Shown: positions 29,692 to 38,849, numbered from the stretch's first letter. The stretch: 64,000 bases of DNA from an uncultured Pseudomonadota bacterium (GCA_913061235.1 CAJXTB010000016.1:82404-146403), one strand, 5' to 3'. Numbers and translations are program-made. The notes: a model not told the origin generated them from the letters alone.

Positions 29692-30210
29692 CTAGACTGC
29701 ATCATCCGCAGTGGGCGCGACAGCCTGCTCTCGCTCCTCAATACCGCTCAACACAGCAACGCCGCCGAGCATCCCTCCAGGGATGACACTCGCGATAATC
29801 AGCACCCACAGAATAGGAAGACCGGAGCTTGACCCCATTGCTTCCATCAGCAAGACAAGGGCAACAGATCCCCAGAAATACCCGCCGGCAATCGCAAAAC
29901 TCTGGACCGCCCAGCGCTTGACGACCAGCGCAGCCCCAGCCGAGAACCCGCCCACAACGACGGCCGGAACCACTAGCGAAACTGTGACCACGATCTGGGT
30001 AGCAGGCTCAGCATTGCCGCCAATCGACTCGCTCGCCGCAGTCAAGCCCACCATGGCGAGGATTGCCACAAAGCTCAACACAGCACCGTACGCGACGGCC
30101 ACAACCGACAACACCAACCGGACCCCGAGATGTCGACGTCCTAGGCGCACCGCCAAGGCAGTACGCCCGACACCGTCATCTACTGGAGCATCAAACGGCT
30201 CGGTGCTCAC
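29692..30210 (-). CDS. Small four-helix membrane protein downstream of recN
   Basis: 172 residues starting at GTG 30210, whose first bases overlap the recN TGA stop (GTGA). A short acidic head (EPFDAPVDDG) leads into four hydrophobic segments: about 30-58, 65-90, 100-125 and 130-150. A charged tail (EEREQAVAPTADDAV) follows. No family recognised. Translational coupling to recN is a property of position and does not by itself imply a repair role. The topology resembles those of its neighbour at 29178 and the protein at 38994. Confidence 0.6.
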   Translation of the reverse strand: MSTEPFDAPVDDGVGRTALAVRLGRRHLGVRLVLSVVAVAYGAVLSFVAILAMVGLTAASESIGGNAEPATQIVVTVSLVVPAVVVGGFSAGAALVVKRWAVQSFAIAGGYFWGSVALVLLMEAMGSSSGLPILWVLIIASVIPGGMLGGVAVLSGIEEREQAVAPTADDAV

Positions 30211-31907
30211 ACCGAAGCCTGTGCCGTGTCCATCAGCTCAGCCGCAACTTTTCGCTGGGTCGCTGTAACTTCAACACCGCCCAACATACGCGCGAGCTCT
30301 TCGCGACGCTCGGCATCTGTCAGCGCCACGACCTCGCTGTGGGTCCGTTCATCGCGGACAGTCTTGCGCACCAACAGATGACGCTCCCCGTACGCCGCGA
30401 CCTGCGGCAGGTGGGTGATGCACAGCACCTGGTGATGCTTACCAACATCTGCCAATTTCCGGCCAATGACCTCTGCAATAGCGCCGCCAACACCACTGTC
30501 GACCTCGTCAAAGACATAGGTGCCGACGGGTCCGCGCTGAGCGAGCACCCGCTTGACGCCAAGCAATGAGCGCGAGAGCTCACCGCCACTTGCAATGTCA
30601 CGCAGCGGGCGTGGGTCTTCGCCGGGATTCGGTGCAATCAAGAACTCAACGTGGTCCAGACCTGCCGCGGACAGTCGCGCACCGTCTACCTCAAAGCCGT
30701 CCGCTCCGGTGAGTGCAGCCACGTCCACCTCAACGCGCGCGTTCCCCATTCCCAACGACTGGAGCTCGGCGGTAATCGCTTCCCCAAGCTGGGCTGCGGC
30801 GGCGCGACGCTTCTTGGACAGCCCCGCAGCGAGCACAGAGACCTCGGCCAATACGGCATCGTAGCGTTTACGAACCTCTGCCATTCGAGACTCAATCCCC
30901 TCAAGCTGCTCCAGTTCTTCGCGGGCTGACGTGGCTCGCTCCAACACATCGGACAGGTCCCGGCCGTGCTTGCGGACCAGTCGACTCACTTCATGCAGAC
31001 GCTCTTCGAGCTCTGAGAGTGCCTGTGGATCGGCCTCAACCGAGCGTGCGTAGGACCCCAAGAAGCGCGCAGCCTCTTCGAGTTCGCTCCGAGCCGTGTG
31101 CACCGACTCCACAACGCTCGCTAAGGAAGGGTCCTTCTCTGCGGCATCTTCAAGGTCAGAAATCACGGTACCGAGCTGATCACACAGGGAGCCATCATCT
31201 GCGTACAGGTGCTCTTCTGCCCGGCTCGCCACTCGCACCAGGGAATCGGCATGACGAAGCCGCGTGGCCTCATTCTCCCAGTCCGCAACCGTGTCTGTTC
31301 CCAGACCAATCGCATCAATCTCGTTGAGCTGGAATCGAAGCAGGTCTTCACGTTCTGCACGCTGCCGGGTGGCATTCTCAAGCTCGCGCTGCTCTGCGTC
31401 CACCTTCTTGAGCGCGCCATGGCCTTGACCGACCTGTCCGCGAAGCTCGCCTAAGTGTGCGAAGGCATCCAAAAAACCAAGATGGGTGCTGGCATCTACA
31501 AGCGTGTGGTGCGCGTGCTGTGAGCTGATGTCGACGGTACCAGCCGCCAAGCGTGACAGCTGGGCAAGTGTGGTCAGCTGGCCATTGATGTAGGCACGGG
31601 TGCGACCGGATGCGTAGACAACGCGGCGGACGACCACCTCACCGTCACACTCAATGCCGTCTTCAGCAAGGCGGGCCAACACGCCGGGCGACCCTGACAG
31701 GTCAAACAAGGCTTCAACCTGGGCGGAGTCCTCACCAGTACGCACAACCCCAGACGGGGCACGAGCACCGAGGACCAAGCGCAGGGCCAAGACCAGGATG
31801 GACTTGCCAGCCCCGGTCTCCCCTGTCAGCACATTGAGACCCGGGCCGAGTTCGACCTCTAAGTCCTCAATAATCGCCAGATTCCGTACTCTTAGCAGTG
31901 CAAGCAC
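30207..31907 (-). CDS. recN: DNA repair protein RecN (SMC-like ATPase)
   Basis: 566 residues, normal for RecN. The N-terminus reads LRVRNLAIIEDLEVELGPG, then Walker A GETGAGKSI. Long coiled-coil segments occupy the middle (about 150-370). The signature and Walker B region is LSRSLLGVKRVLAQRG and TYVFDEVDSGVGG, then ITHLPQVAA. RecN bridges DNA ends in double-strand break repair. The start is GTG 31907, preceded by GGAGG at a spacing of four. A small membrane protein gene overlaps its stop. Confidence 0.95.
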   Translation of the reverse strand: MLALLRVRNLAIIEDLEVELGPGLNVLTGETGAGKSILVLALRLVLGARAPSGVVRTGEDSAQVEALFDLSGSPGVLARLAEDGIECDGEVVVRRVVYASGRTRAYINGQLTTLAQLSRLAAGTVDISSQHAHHTLVDASTHLGFLDAFAHLGELRGQVGQGHGALKKVDAEQRELENATRQRAEREDLLRFQLNEIDAIGLGTDTVADWENEATRLRHADSLVRVASRAEEHLYADDGSLCDQLGTVISDLEDAAEKDPSLASVVESVHTARSELEEAARFLGSYARSVEADPQALSELEERLHEVSRLVRKHGRDLSDVLERATSAREELEQLEGIESRMAEVRKRYDAVLAEVSVLAAGLSKKRRAAAAQLGEAITAELQSLGMGNARVEVDVAALTGADGFEVDGARLSAAGLDHVEFLIAPNPGEDPRPLRDIASGGELSRSLLGVKRVLAQRGPVGTYVFDEVDSGVGGAIAEVIGRKLADVGKHHQVLCITHLPQVAAYGERHLLVRKTVRDERTHSEVVALTDAERREELARMLGGVEVTATQRKVAAELMDTAQASV

Positions 31908-31962
31908 AGTACCTCCGCGCCGGCCCTATCCGCGTTTGTGCGGATTGCGATGCTTCACGAAA

Positions 31963-33135
31963 TTAGGCGGACAATTTTTGGTCGCGACGACGACGCAGGC
32001 CCAGAGCGGCCAGTCCAAGCAGCCAAGCGGCCGATGCTGGAGACGAGGAACTGCTGCAGCTCAGCCCCAAGAATCCGCCGCCCTCAATCACTTCGACTTC
32101 GACCACCGCAATGTCGGTGCCGAGAGGAAAGCCGGAGGTATCGGTCACGAGAACCGCGAAGGTGTCGAGACCTAGGTAGCCGTCGTCCGGGGTGTACGTG
32201 ACCTCGCCCTCGTCATCAATGCTGATGGTTCCGCTGGAAGGGGCCTGTGCGACGGTGAACTCGAAAGCATCGCTGTCGCCGTCGGTCACGTCGATCTGGA
32301 CCCGCTTGGACTTGCCCTGACGAACGGTCAGCTCGGCGTCCGCGGCAACCGGAAATTCGGTGCAGGTAGGCTCGGGAATATCGATGTTCATCTCGTCTTC
32401 AATCCACTCAATGAAGGCATCTGGCCGCACCCAGATTCCACCGAGACCGCAGGGCGGATTGACGTCATTAAAGGCACGAGAGGTGACGCCCACGAGGAAG
32501 TCTCCACGGTCCGTCAACAAGTACAGCGGACCGCCCGAGTCGCCAAAGCAAGCATCGACACCGTCTCCACCGGCACCAATCTCGCCGCCCGGTGAGATGT
32601 CCGACTGGCATCCGCGGGAGGTGGCACTACAGTCGTGGTCCGTCACGACCGTGTAGCCTTCCATCAGCTGTGTAGTGTTCTGGCGACCGTAGCCGTCTGT
32701 GGCGCCGTACCCAACCACCGCTACCGGGGCGCCGTCTTCCAAGAAGTCGTCCACCACGCATCCAAAACCCACTGCGCGCGGCTTGAACTCCGACTCCCGC
32801 TCAAGCTTGAGCACGGCAATATCGGCGTCGCGGCTGACCGCAATGTCCACGACATCCAGAATCTCACCGTCGTCCCCCAGCCAGTTGGTCGTGCCGATGA
32901 CTACGCCGGACACCTGGTTGCTGATGCAGTGAGCCGCCGTGACCACCACATCTGCAGCGATGAGCGTGCCGGTGCAGCCGACGTACTGGTTGTTGAAGAC
33001 AATACCGACGGTGTCGTTCCACAGACCCTCTGGGGCCTCGGTTCCACCTGTGACGCGAAAGGCGCCGCCTTCTTCCTGCGCCGAGGCAACAGGCAGAACG
33101 AGCACGGAAGCAATGAGGGCAGTGACAAAACGCAT
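31963..33135 (-). CDS. Secreted trypsin-like serine protease with MYXO-CTERM-like sorting tail
   Basis: 390 residues. Signal peptide MRFVTALIASVLVLPVASA, then the S1 catalytic domain: His in VVTAAHC, Asp in DADIAVLKLE and Ser in CFGDSGGPLYL. After residue 240 there is an Ig-like/cadherin-like bacterial domain (DSDAFEFTVAQAPSSGTISI, then YLGLDTFAVLVTD). The C-terminus is a short Cys/Ser-rich stretch (LSCSSSSSP), a hydrophobic helix and RRRR, as in MYXO-CTERM or related sorting signals. It is probably exported, anchored through the tail and then cut by a rhombosortase-type enzyme. Substrate unknown. Confidence 0.88.
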   Translation of the reverse strand: MRFVTALIASVLVLPVASAQEEGGAFRVTGGTEAPEGLWNDTVGIVFNNQYVGCTGTLIAADVVVTAAHCISNQVSGVVIGTTNWLGDDGEILDVVDIAVSRDADIAVLKLERESEFKPRAVGFGCVVDDFLEDGAPVAVVGYGATDGYGRQNTTQLMEGYTVVTDHDCSATSRGCQSDISPGGEIGAGGDGVDACFGDSGGPLYLLTDRGDFLVGVTSRAFNDVNPPCGLGGIWVRPDAFIEWIEDEMNIDIPEPTCTEFPVAADAELTVRQGKSKRVQIDVTDGDSDAFEFTVAQAPSSGTISIDDEGEVTYTPDDGYLGLDTFAVLVTDTSGFPLGTDIAVVEVEVIEGGGFLGLSCSSSSSPASAAWLLGLAALGLRRRRDQKLSA

Positions 33136-33270
33136 GGAGTCTCCGAATCAGACCAAATCTGTAGCGGACCCGGACCAACCCGCAGACAATTTTGTGTGAC
33201 GGACAGGTCAGTAGTGTGTGGGCGATTGCAGCAGTGGGGCCCGAACGTGAGCCTGTAGTACCGTAGAACC

Positions 33271-34119
33271 ATGCCCGAACGCCCCGATCTTGAGTACGTC
33301 GTCCCCCGCCTCAATGAAGCCCTCGCCGGGAGGCGCATCACTGCGGTGCACCCGGGAGACCCCGTCGTACAGCGGCTGCTTGTCGCTGGCGGGCTGGACG
33401 TGCTTGTGGGACGCACGATTCTCACCGTGACCCGTCGCAGCAATGTGGTGAACGTGCACCTGGACAGCGAGGTGGACCTGGTGCTCGCCCCCATGCTCGC
33501 GGGCCGCTTCGCACTCAAAGAGCCACGTCACAGGCGCACCAAAGACACGGTCCTGGCGCTCGATCTGGACAACAACACCACACTGTGGTTCCGCGACAAG
33601 GTCCGCATGGGACGCGTTGTCACCCTCCCCAAAGGACAATGGGAGAAGACGCCCGGACTGCCCAAGGTCGGTATTGATGTGTTGTCAGACGCCTTCACCC
33701 TCGACGCACTGCGCACCCTCGCCAAGAAACGACGCGAACAGGTCAAGCTGTTCCTCTTGGACAAGGCCGCCTTCGACAGCTTCGGAAACGCCTACGCCGA
33801 CGAGACCCTGCACGCGGCTGGAATCCATCCAAAGACTCGGGTCAACGAGCTGTCAGACGACGACATGCAGCGCCTGCACTCCGCAATCATTCGCGTCCTC
33901 ACACACGCCCGAGACCACATTGAAGCCGCAAAGCCCCCTCTGGACACGAAGCTGCGCGACTTTTTGAAGGTACGCAATCGCAAAGGCGAGCTGTGTCCGG
34001 TGTGCGAGACACCGATTCGAACCGCGGGTGTGCGCGGATATGACGCTTTCTTCTGTCCGCAGTGCCAGCCGGACAAGAAGGGACGCGGATTCGTGGATTG
34101 GCGCAACGCACGACGCTAA
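33271..34119 (+). CDS. Fpg/MutM-family DNA glycosylase, divergent catalytic residues
   Basis: 282 residues. The family start MPERPDLE provides the catalytic N-terminal Pro (Pro2 after Met removal) and Glu3; the helix-2-turn-helix region includes HAAGIHPKTRVNELS. A four-Cys zinc finger is intact: C242/C245 and C262/C265. Two residues that are normally essential look changed: the Lys in the RR-x-K loop is Asn58, and the zinc-finger Arg position before the last Cys pair reads G-Y-D-A. It may be a base-excision enzyme with altered specificity, or a non-canonical family member. Divergent from the protease gene. Confidence 0.85.
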   Translation: MPERPDLEYVVPRLNEALAGRRITAVHPGDPVVQRLLVAGGLDVLVGRTILTVTRRSNVVNVHLDSEVDLVLAPMLAGRFALKEPRHRRTKDTVLALDLDNNTTLWFRDKVRMGRVVTLPKGQWEKTPGLPKVGIDVLSDAFTLDALRTLAKKRREQVKLFLLDKAAFDSFGNAYADETLHAAGIHPKTRVNELSDDDMQRLHSAIIRVLTHARDHIEAAKPPLDTKLRDFLKVRNRKGELCPVCETPIRTAGVRGYDAFFCPQCQPDKKGRGFVDWRNARR

Positions 34120-34143
34120 CCCTAGGCCAGTTGAGGAGACGTC

Positions 34144-35316
34144 ATGCCCATTCCCCCATCCCTAAACACGCCGCGACGCCTTTTGATGGGACCCGGTCCG
34201 TCCGAGGTCCCTGACTCGGTGCTGCGCGCACTGGCGCAACCCACACTCGGGCACCTAGACCCCGCGTTCGTCGAGGTCATGAACCAAGTCCAGGGCATGC
34301 TGCGCACGGTCTGGGGCACACGCAACGACGCTACCTTCGCGCTCTCAGCGACGGGCTCCAGCGGCATGGAAGCGTGCCTAACGAACCTACTCGAGCCCGG
34401 TGACCGCGCACTCATTGGCGTCAATGGCGTGTTTGGCTCACGCATGGTCGAGGTTGCAGAGCGCGCCGGCGCCGAGGTCACCCGCGTAGACCAGACCTGG
34501 GGCAAGCCCCTCGACCCCAGTGCCTTTCGGTTGGCGGCAAAGGGTCGCAGGCACAAGGTCGTGGCCATGGTTCACGCAGAGACGAGCACTGGCGTTCGCA
34601 ATGACCTGGGCCCCATCCGTGCCGTTGCCAACGAGTACGGTGCGTTGTTTGTGGCCGACTGCGTCACGTCGCTCGGTGGCATGCCCGTAGACCTAGATGC
34701 CAGCGGTGTGGACGCCGCGTATTCAGCGTCGCAAAAGTGCCTATCAGCGCCCTCAGGAACCGCCCCCATCAGTCTGTCCGAGCGGGCGTTGGCGGTCATG
34801 GCCAAGCGCACTACGCCGATTCGAAGCTGGTATCTGGACCTGAACCTGCTGCGCAACTACTGGGGCGGTGAGCGGAAATACCACCATACAGCGCCGTCAA
34901 ACCTCTTCTATGCGCTTCATGAGGCGCTCCGATTGTCGCTGGAAGAGGGGCTGTCCAACCGCTACAAACGACACCAGCGCAACGGCCTGGCACTGTGCGC
35001 GGGACTGACTGCCATGGGCCTGCAACTACCCGTCGCGACCAATGTCCGACTGCCGCAGCTGACCCTGGTTGCCGTACCTGAAGGCGTAGATGCCAGCGCG
35101 GTTCTAGCGGACCTTCGGGACATCTACGGTATCGAAATCGGCGGCGGTCTAGGCCCGTTCGCTGGCAAAGCATGGCGCATTGGTCTGATGGGCGGCGCCA
35201 GCCAACGCGCACACGTCATTCGCCTGCTTGCGGCTCTGCACTCAACACTCCTGCGGCATGGCTACTCTCCGCCAGACCACGGTGTTGCCGCAGCCGAAGG
35301 CGTGTACGACGCATGA
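34144..35316 (+). CDS. Class V aminotransferase, alanine-glyoxylate/serine-pyruvate type
   Basis: 390 residues with RLLMGPGPSEVPDSVL at the N-terminus and the PLP Lys in SASQKCLSAPSG (about residue 198). This fold-type I family includes serine-glyoxylate, alanine-glyoxylate and serine-pyruvate aminotransferases; the specific substrate cannot be chosen by eye. GAGGAG-type Shine-Dalgarno bases precede ATG 34144. The stop overlaps the ATG of the following lipoprotein gene by four bases. Confidence 0.88.
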   Translation: MPIPPSLNTPRRLLMGPGPSEVPDSVLRALAQPTLGHLDPAFVEVMNQVQGMLRTVWGTRNDATFALSATGSSGMEACLTNLLEPGDRALIGVNGVFGSRMVEVAERAGAEVTRVDQTWGKPLDPSAFRLAAKGRRHKVVAMVHAETSTGVRNDLGPIRAVANEYGALFVADCVTSLGGMPVDLDASGVDAAYSASQKCLSAPSGTAPISLSERALAVMAKRTTPIRSWYLDLNLLRNYWGGERKYHHTAPSNLFYALHEALRLSLEEGLSNRYKRHQRNGLALCAGLTAMGLQLPVATNVRLPQLTLVAVPEGVDASAVLADLRDIYGIEIGGGLGPFAGKAWRIGLMGGASQRAHVIRLLAALHSTLLRHGYSPPDHGVAAAEGVYDA

Positions 35317-37136
35317 ACGGTCGCACAGCAACCACTGTCCTACTCCTCAGCATCACCATGGTGGGCTGTGACGACGAGTGTCCGGGCCCCGCCACCGTCA
35401 CAACCAGCGGCACGGCGACCTGGTGCGAGACCGCTCAGGGCGTGCGCTCGGGTGCCTACTCAGTGGTCGACGAAGGCGTGCTGCGCATTGAGGGCAACTA
35501 CGAGGCAGGCGAAGAAGACGGTGACTGGGCCTGGTTCTGGCCAGACGGCTCTCTTCATGAGAGCGGCACGATTCGACGCGGAGAGCGCGTTGGCGACTGG
35601 GAACGTCATGCTGAAGACGGCACAGTCCTTCCCCTCACCCGCTACGGACGCGCGACAGCGGACACCGAAGGGGTCGTGCTCACCGGCGCCCACCCAGACC
35701 CGTCGGTGTTCAGCACAACATGGCTTGGAGCGCCCGTGTGGCAGCCGTCCAAGATTGCTGGCCTTATCTTGGCCCCACAAGCGACCGGAATCGTTGCTGT
35801 TGACCCCGTCAGCGGCGAGGTCATCTGGCAGATCGACAGCCCGTCTCGCCTGACGGAGCGACCCCTAGGGTCCGGTCTACGAACCGCCGTTGCCTTCACC
35901 GAGCGAGGCGGCGTGCTCGTCGCACGTCTGGGCGACGAGCTGCCAGCCTTCCAGGTCTATGAGCTGGGCGCGGCAGACACTCCTGCCCCCGTCGCAAACG
36001 ACTTTGGCGTGGTGTACGTGGACGGCGATGGACAGCTGCATGACCACGCCTTTGAAGATGCCCTTCGACCCGTGCCAGGCCTGTCCCCAACCGCGTTGGC
36101 TCTCGCCGGAGACCGCCTGATTATCGGCACCGCAGGGGGCACCGTCGCACAGTGGGACCGCGTGGCTGGCGTACAGACGTGGTCTACATCACTAGACGCA
36201 CCCATCACCAGAATCATGGCTCCAGACTGGGGAACCGTCTTGGTGGAGTCGAACCGCACGTGGTTCGCCCTCGACTTCACAACGGGTGTTCAACGATGGG
36301 AACAAGCTCTCGTCAATCCAGAGGATGACCCCACACGGGTCGACACCGTGGACATCAACGACACCCGGATTGCGATCACCAGACAGAACGGCAGCAGCGT
36401 CAGCGCGCGCCTCGACCATGCGAGCCCCGCTCTGGTGCTAGCGGACGGCGCTTGGGTCGGCACACGCGCGGGACTGCTCGTCCACCTGCTCGACCTGCCC
36501 CTCGGCTCGCCAGAACAAGGCCCATGGACGGGTCGCGTACTGACGTCCCTCACCGTCGGCGGCCAGGCCTCGACCAACGCCGCTTGGGAGAGCTGGCAAG
36601 TTCCCGCAGCAGGCGTCGTCAGAACCGCGCTGCCTCTCGGAGACCAGCGAGGTGCCGAGACACGCCTAACGACCGAGTGGTTTGACCTTCCCCCAGACGG
36701 TGGCTCACGGCAAAACACCTGGGCGGATGGCTGGGAACACACGACTCAGCGCGCATGGCAGCTCACCATTGGTGACGTAGACATCTGGACCCAACAGACC
36801 CCGCCGCCGTCCGAACCTCGCTCGGGAGAGTGGGTCATTGACGGATGGGTCGCGCACGCCGACAGCTGGGTACACAACCCGCACATTGTGGTGTCCTCGG
36901 AGCCAGAAGCCATCACGATTGCCGCCGGAGACTGGTCGCACACAGCCGCGAACACACGTGCAACGCCCTGGCGTGCGACGACCCAGACCAGCGCTACATG
37001 GACCGGTGTCCCGGTTGCTCCATGGATTGTTGCCTGGACAGCGGCGCCCACCGGATGGGGAGGTTGGCAGCATCACGCCGGGTACACCACCGCACCGGCA
37101 CCCGAGCCCACCGTGATGGAGACCGCACTCCCATGA
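35313..37136 (+). CDS. Lipoprotein with YwqK/MORN-like repeats and PQQ-like beta-propeller
   Basis: 607 residues from ATG 35313 (overlap ATGA with the aminotransferase gene), signal MNGRTATTVLLLSITMVGC with the lipidated Cys followed by DDECPGP. Residues about 50-110 carry MORN/YwqK-type repeats such as GNYEAGEEDGDWAWFWPDG and GERVGDWERHAEDG. The middle (about 150-420) shows repeated PQQ-type blade motifs: VDPVSGEVIWQID, VAGVQTWSTSLD and FTTGVQRWEQAL. The C-terminal third is Trp-rich and unassigned. A likely surface-exposed binding protein. Confidence 0.75.
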   Translation: MNGRTATTVLLLSITMVGCDDECPGPATVTTSGTATWCETAQGVRSGAYSVVDEGVLRIEGNYEAGEEDGDWAWFWPDGSLHESGTIRRGERVGDWERHAEDGTVLPLTRYGRATADTEGVVLTGAHPDPSVFSTTWLGAPVWQPSKIAGLILAPQATGIVAVDPVSGEVIWQIDSPSRLTERPLGSGLRTAVAFTERGGVLVARLGDELPAFQVYELGAADTPAPVANDFGVVYVDGDGQLHDHAFEDALRPVPGLSPTALALAGDRLIIGTAGGTVAQWDRVAGVQTWSTSLDAPITRIMAPDWGTVLVESNRTWFALDFTTGVQRWEQALVNPEDDPTRVDTVDINDTRIAITRQNGSSVSARLDHASPALVLADGAWVGTRAGLLVHLLDLPLGSPEQGPWTGRVLTSLTVGGQASTNAAWESWQVPAAGVVRTALPLGDQRGAETRLTTEWFDLPPDGGSRQNTWADGWEHTTQRAWQLTIGDVDIWTQQTPPPSEPRSGEWVIDGWVAHADSWVHNPHIVVSSEPEAITIAAGDWSHTAANTRATPWRATTQTSATWTGVPVAPWIVAWTAAPTGWGGWQHHAGYTTAPAPEPTVMETALP

Positions 37137-37432
37137 CCGCCGATGCCCTACGAGCCCTCGGTGTCGCACTCGCCAGCTTTGCAATCCTTGCCATTGGCGT
37201 TGGGCTCAGCGCGTGGTTCGGTCGCCCCCAACCCATGGGCGTGGCACTCGTGGGAGCCACAGTTGTGGGGGCCGTGGGTGCCCTAGACGGAGTCGCTACG
37301 GTAGTTCGCGGGTGGCCATCCAAGCCCCCTGTGGCAATCGCGGCGCTAGCGGTTGTCCTAGGGCTCATTGGCTCGAGTGGAGGCCTTGTGGCAGCGGCCA
37401 TCCTGCTTGTGCGCGGTCTGCGGGTCGTCTAG
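37133..37432 (+). CDS. Small three-helix membrane protein
   Basis: 99 residues starting at an ATGA overlap with the preceding lipoprotein gene. Three hydrophobic segments (about 5-27, 35-58, 68-95) make an integral membrane protein without known motifs. Its TAG stop shares CTAG with the stop of the convergent hydrolase, as seen also at 3569-3572. Confidence 0.65.
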   Translation: MTADALRALGVALASFAILAIGVGLSAWFGRPQPMGVALVGATVVGAVGALDGVATVVRGWPSKPPVAIAALAVVLGLIGSSGGLVAAAILLVRGLRVV

Positions 37433-38298
37433 GCGTCTGGTGCCATCTCACCGGCCCATGACTGCAACTGCGCAGCACACTCCGGCCACAGCTCCGCTCG
37501 TCCGAGCGAGCGAAAGAAGCCGACGTGACCGACCTTGCTCTGCCCAACCTCGGCCGGCATGCGGGTCTGAACGGTCAGACGGTCCGGGGAGTAGCAGCTG
37601 GCCAGCATGGCGACCGCATCCGGGGGCGCGAAGTCGTCATCTGTGAAGCCGACCATCTGAATCTTGCCCGGCCAGCTCGCAAATCGCTCATGAGCGCCCG
37701 CGACGTGGTCAAGCAAGTACCCTGGACTTCGCAGCCACTTGGCCCACTCCAGCAACGCGTTCGGGGGCACGTCTTCGCCAAGGCCTGCCCACCGCGGCAA
37801 GTAGCCAAACACCCTAATCATAGCGGGCATCAGCACGGTGAAGATCACGCGCATCTTGTGGCGATTCAGACCTTCGAAATGCCCCCAGTAGCCGAGCTGT
37901 GAGCCCACTGTGTACAAGCCGTCAATGCACGTTGCCTGGTCCGTAATGCCAGGAACTTGGCCTCCGAAGGAGTGCCCCACCGCCAGGTGCGGGCCCGGCT
38001 GTTCAGCAAGCCAGGTCAAGGCGGCGCCGTGGTCCAGGCACGCCCAGTCCGTCGTCGTCGCCAGCTCATCACGGACGCTTCCCTGAAGCGACTCACCAAT
38101 GCCGCGAACGTCGAACGTCAGAATGCGAAAGCCGCGCTCGCACAGCCAAGTGGCAAAGCGACGATAGAATCGCTGCGGAACAGCCCAGGCGCCGAGCAGC
38201 ACAACATTGGCGACGACCGGCCCTGCAGGCTCGAACAGCGTTGCGGACAGCGTGCGACCATCAGAGGCGGTCAGGGCAAAAGGGGTGATGTCGGACAT
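37429..38298 (-). CDS. Alpha/beta hydrolase, serine-nucleophile
   Basis: About 289 residues from ATG 38298. The nucleophile elbow is GHSFGG (Ser), preceded by VLLGAWAVPQRFYRRF and FDVRGIGES, with a possible acid near DDDFAPPDA and His in GHVGFFRS. The start is supported by a purine-rich GGGAGG immediately upstream, though the spacing is very short; the longer open frame to 38433 lacks family sequence. Substrate unknown; family members include esterases and lysophospholipases. Confidence 0.82.
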   Translation of the reverse strand: MSDITPFALTASDGRTLSATLFEPAGPVVANVVLLGAWAVPQRFYRRFATWLCERGFRILTFDVRGIGESLQGSVRDELATTTDWACLDHGAALTWLAEQPGPHLAVGHSFGGQVPGITDQATCIDGLYTVGSQLGYWGHFEGLNRHKMRVIFTVLMPAMIRVFGYLPRWAGLGEDVPPNALLEWAKWLRSPGYLLDHVAGAHERFASWPGKIQMVGFTDDDFAPPDAVAMLASCYSPDRLTVQTRMPAEVGQSKVGHVGFFRSLGRAELWPECAAQLQSWAGEMAPDA

Positions 38299-38502
38299 GC
38301 CTCCCTGTTGCGCATCCGACGCGACGAAGCCACCCCATCTGCCATCCGGGGGCATGAAGGCGCAACCGCCGCGGCTCGTGACCCACAAAGACGTGCCGCG
38401 AATTCCCCGTGTAGGCGGGCTGTTGCACGCCATTGCACCCGGTCCGTTGCGACGGTGTGACGGTTGACAACAGCCACCTCGGTGTCGACCCGATACACTC
38501 CC

Positions 38503-38516
38503 GTACTCTGGAGTAC
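38503..38516. promoter_or_regulatory. Perfect 14-bp palindrome overlapping the A-type Fe-S carrier ribosome-binding site
   Basis: GTACTC-TG-GAGTAC is a 6-bp inverted repeat with a 2-bp centre. Its right arm contains the GGAG Shine-Dalgarno sequence of the gene starting at 38520. It could bind a dimeric regulator (for example an Rrf2-type Fe-S regulator, inferred only from the gene's function) or form a hairpin that hides the ribosome-binding site. Confidence 0.45.
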
Positions 38517-38519
38517 ACC

Positions 38520-38849
38520 ATGGCTATCGATCTCACAGACGCCGCCAAGCAGCGCGTCATCGCCCTCAATGCCAAGGAAGAAGCCCCTGAGCGCTGGCTC
38601 AAGCTCGGCATTCGCGGTGGCGGATGCAGTGGTTTCATGTACTCAATGGACTTTGTCGACGCCCCCGGCGACCGGGACAAGCAGTTCGAGTTCGACGAAG
38701 ACGTCAAGGTGTGCGTGGACCGCAAGTCCTACCTGTTCTTGAACGGTATTACCCTGGACTTTGAGCAATCGCTGATGAAGACTGGGTTCGTGTTCGTCAA
38801 CCCACAGGCCAAGAAGAGCTGCTCGTGTGGAGAGAGCTTCACGCTGTAA
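38520..38849 (+). CDS. A-type iron-sulfur cluster carrier (IscA/ErpA/HesB)
   Basis: 109 residues from ATG 38520 with GGAG six bases upstream. The three cluster-binding cysteines are present: C36 in GGGCSGF and C101/C103 in KSCSCGESF. The protein would carry Fe-S clusters to apo-proteins in the cytosol. The start could not be further upstream since the family begins with a short leader as in MAIDLTDAAKQRV. No suf or isc neighbours are present. The 145 bases after the gene, up to 38993, show nothing recognisable. Confidence 0.92.
   Translation: MAIDLTDAAKQRVIALNAKEEAPERWLKLGIRGGGCSGFMYSMDFVDAPGDRDKQFEFDEDVKVCVDRKSYLFLNGITLDFEQSLMKTGFVFVNPQAKKSCSCGESFTL

Noticed and set aside
31928..31945. ATCCGC/GCGGAT hairpin between the protease and recN as a terminator
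   Set aside because: Stem is only six base pairs and no T tract follows on the relevant strand.
38464..38499. TTGACA plus TACACT as a promoter for the Fe-S carrier
   Set aside because: Spacing is 24 bases, far from the usual 16-18.
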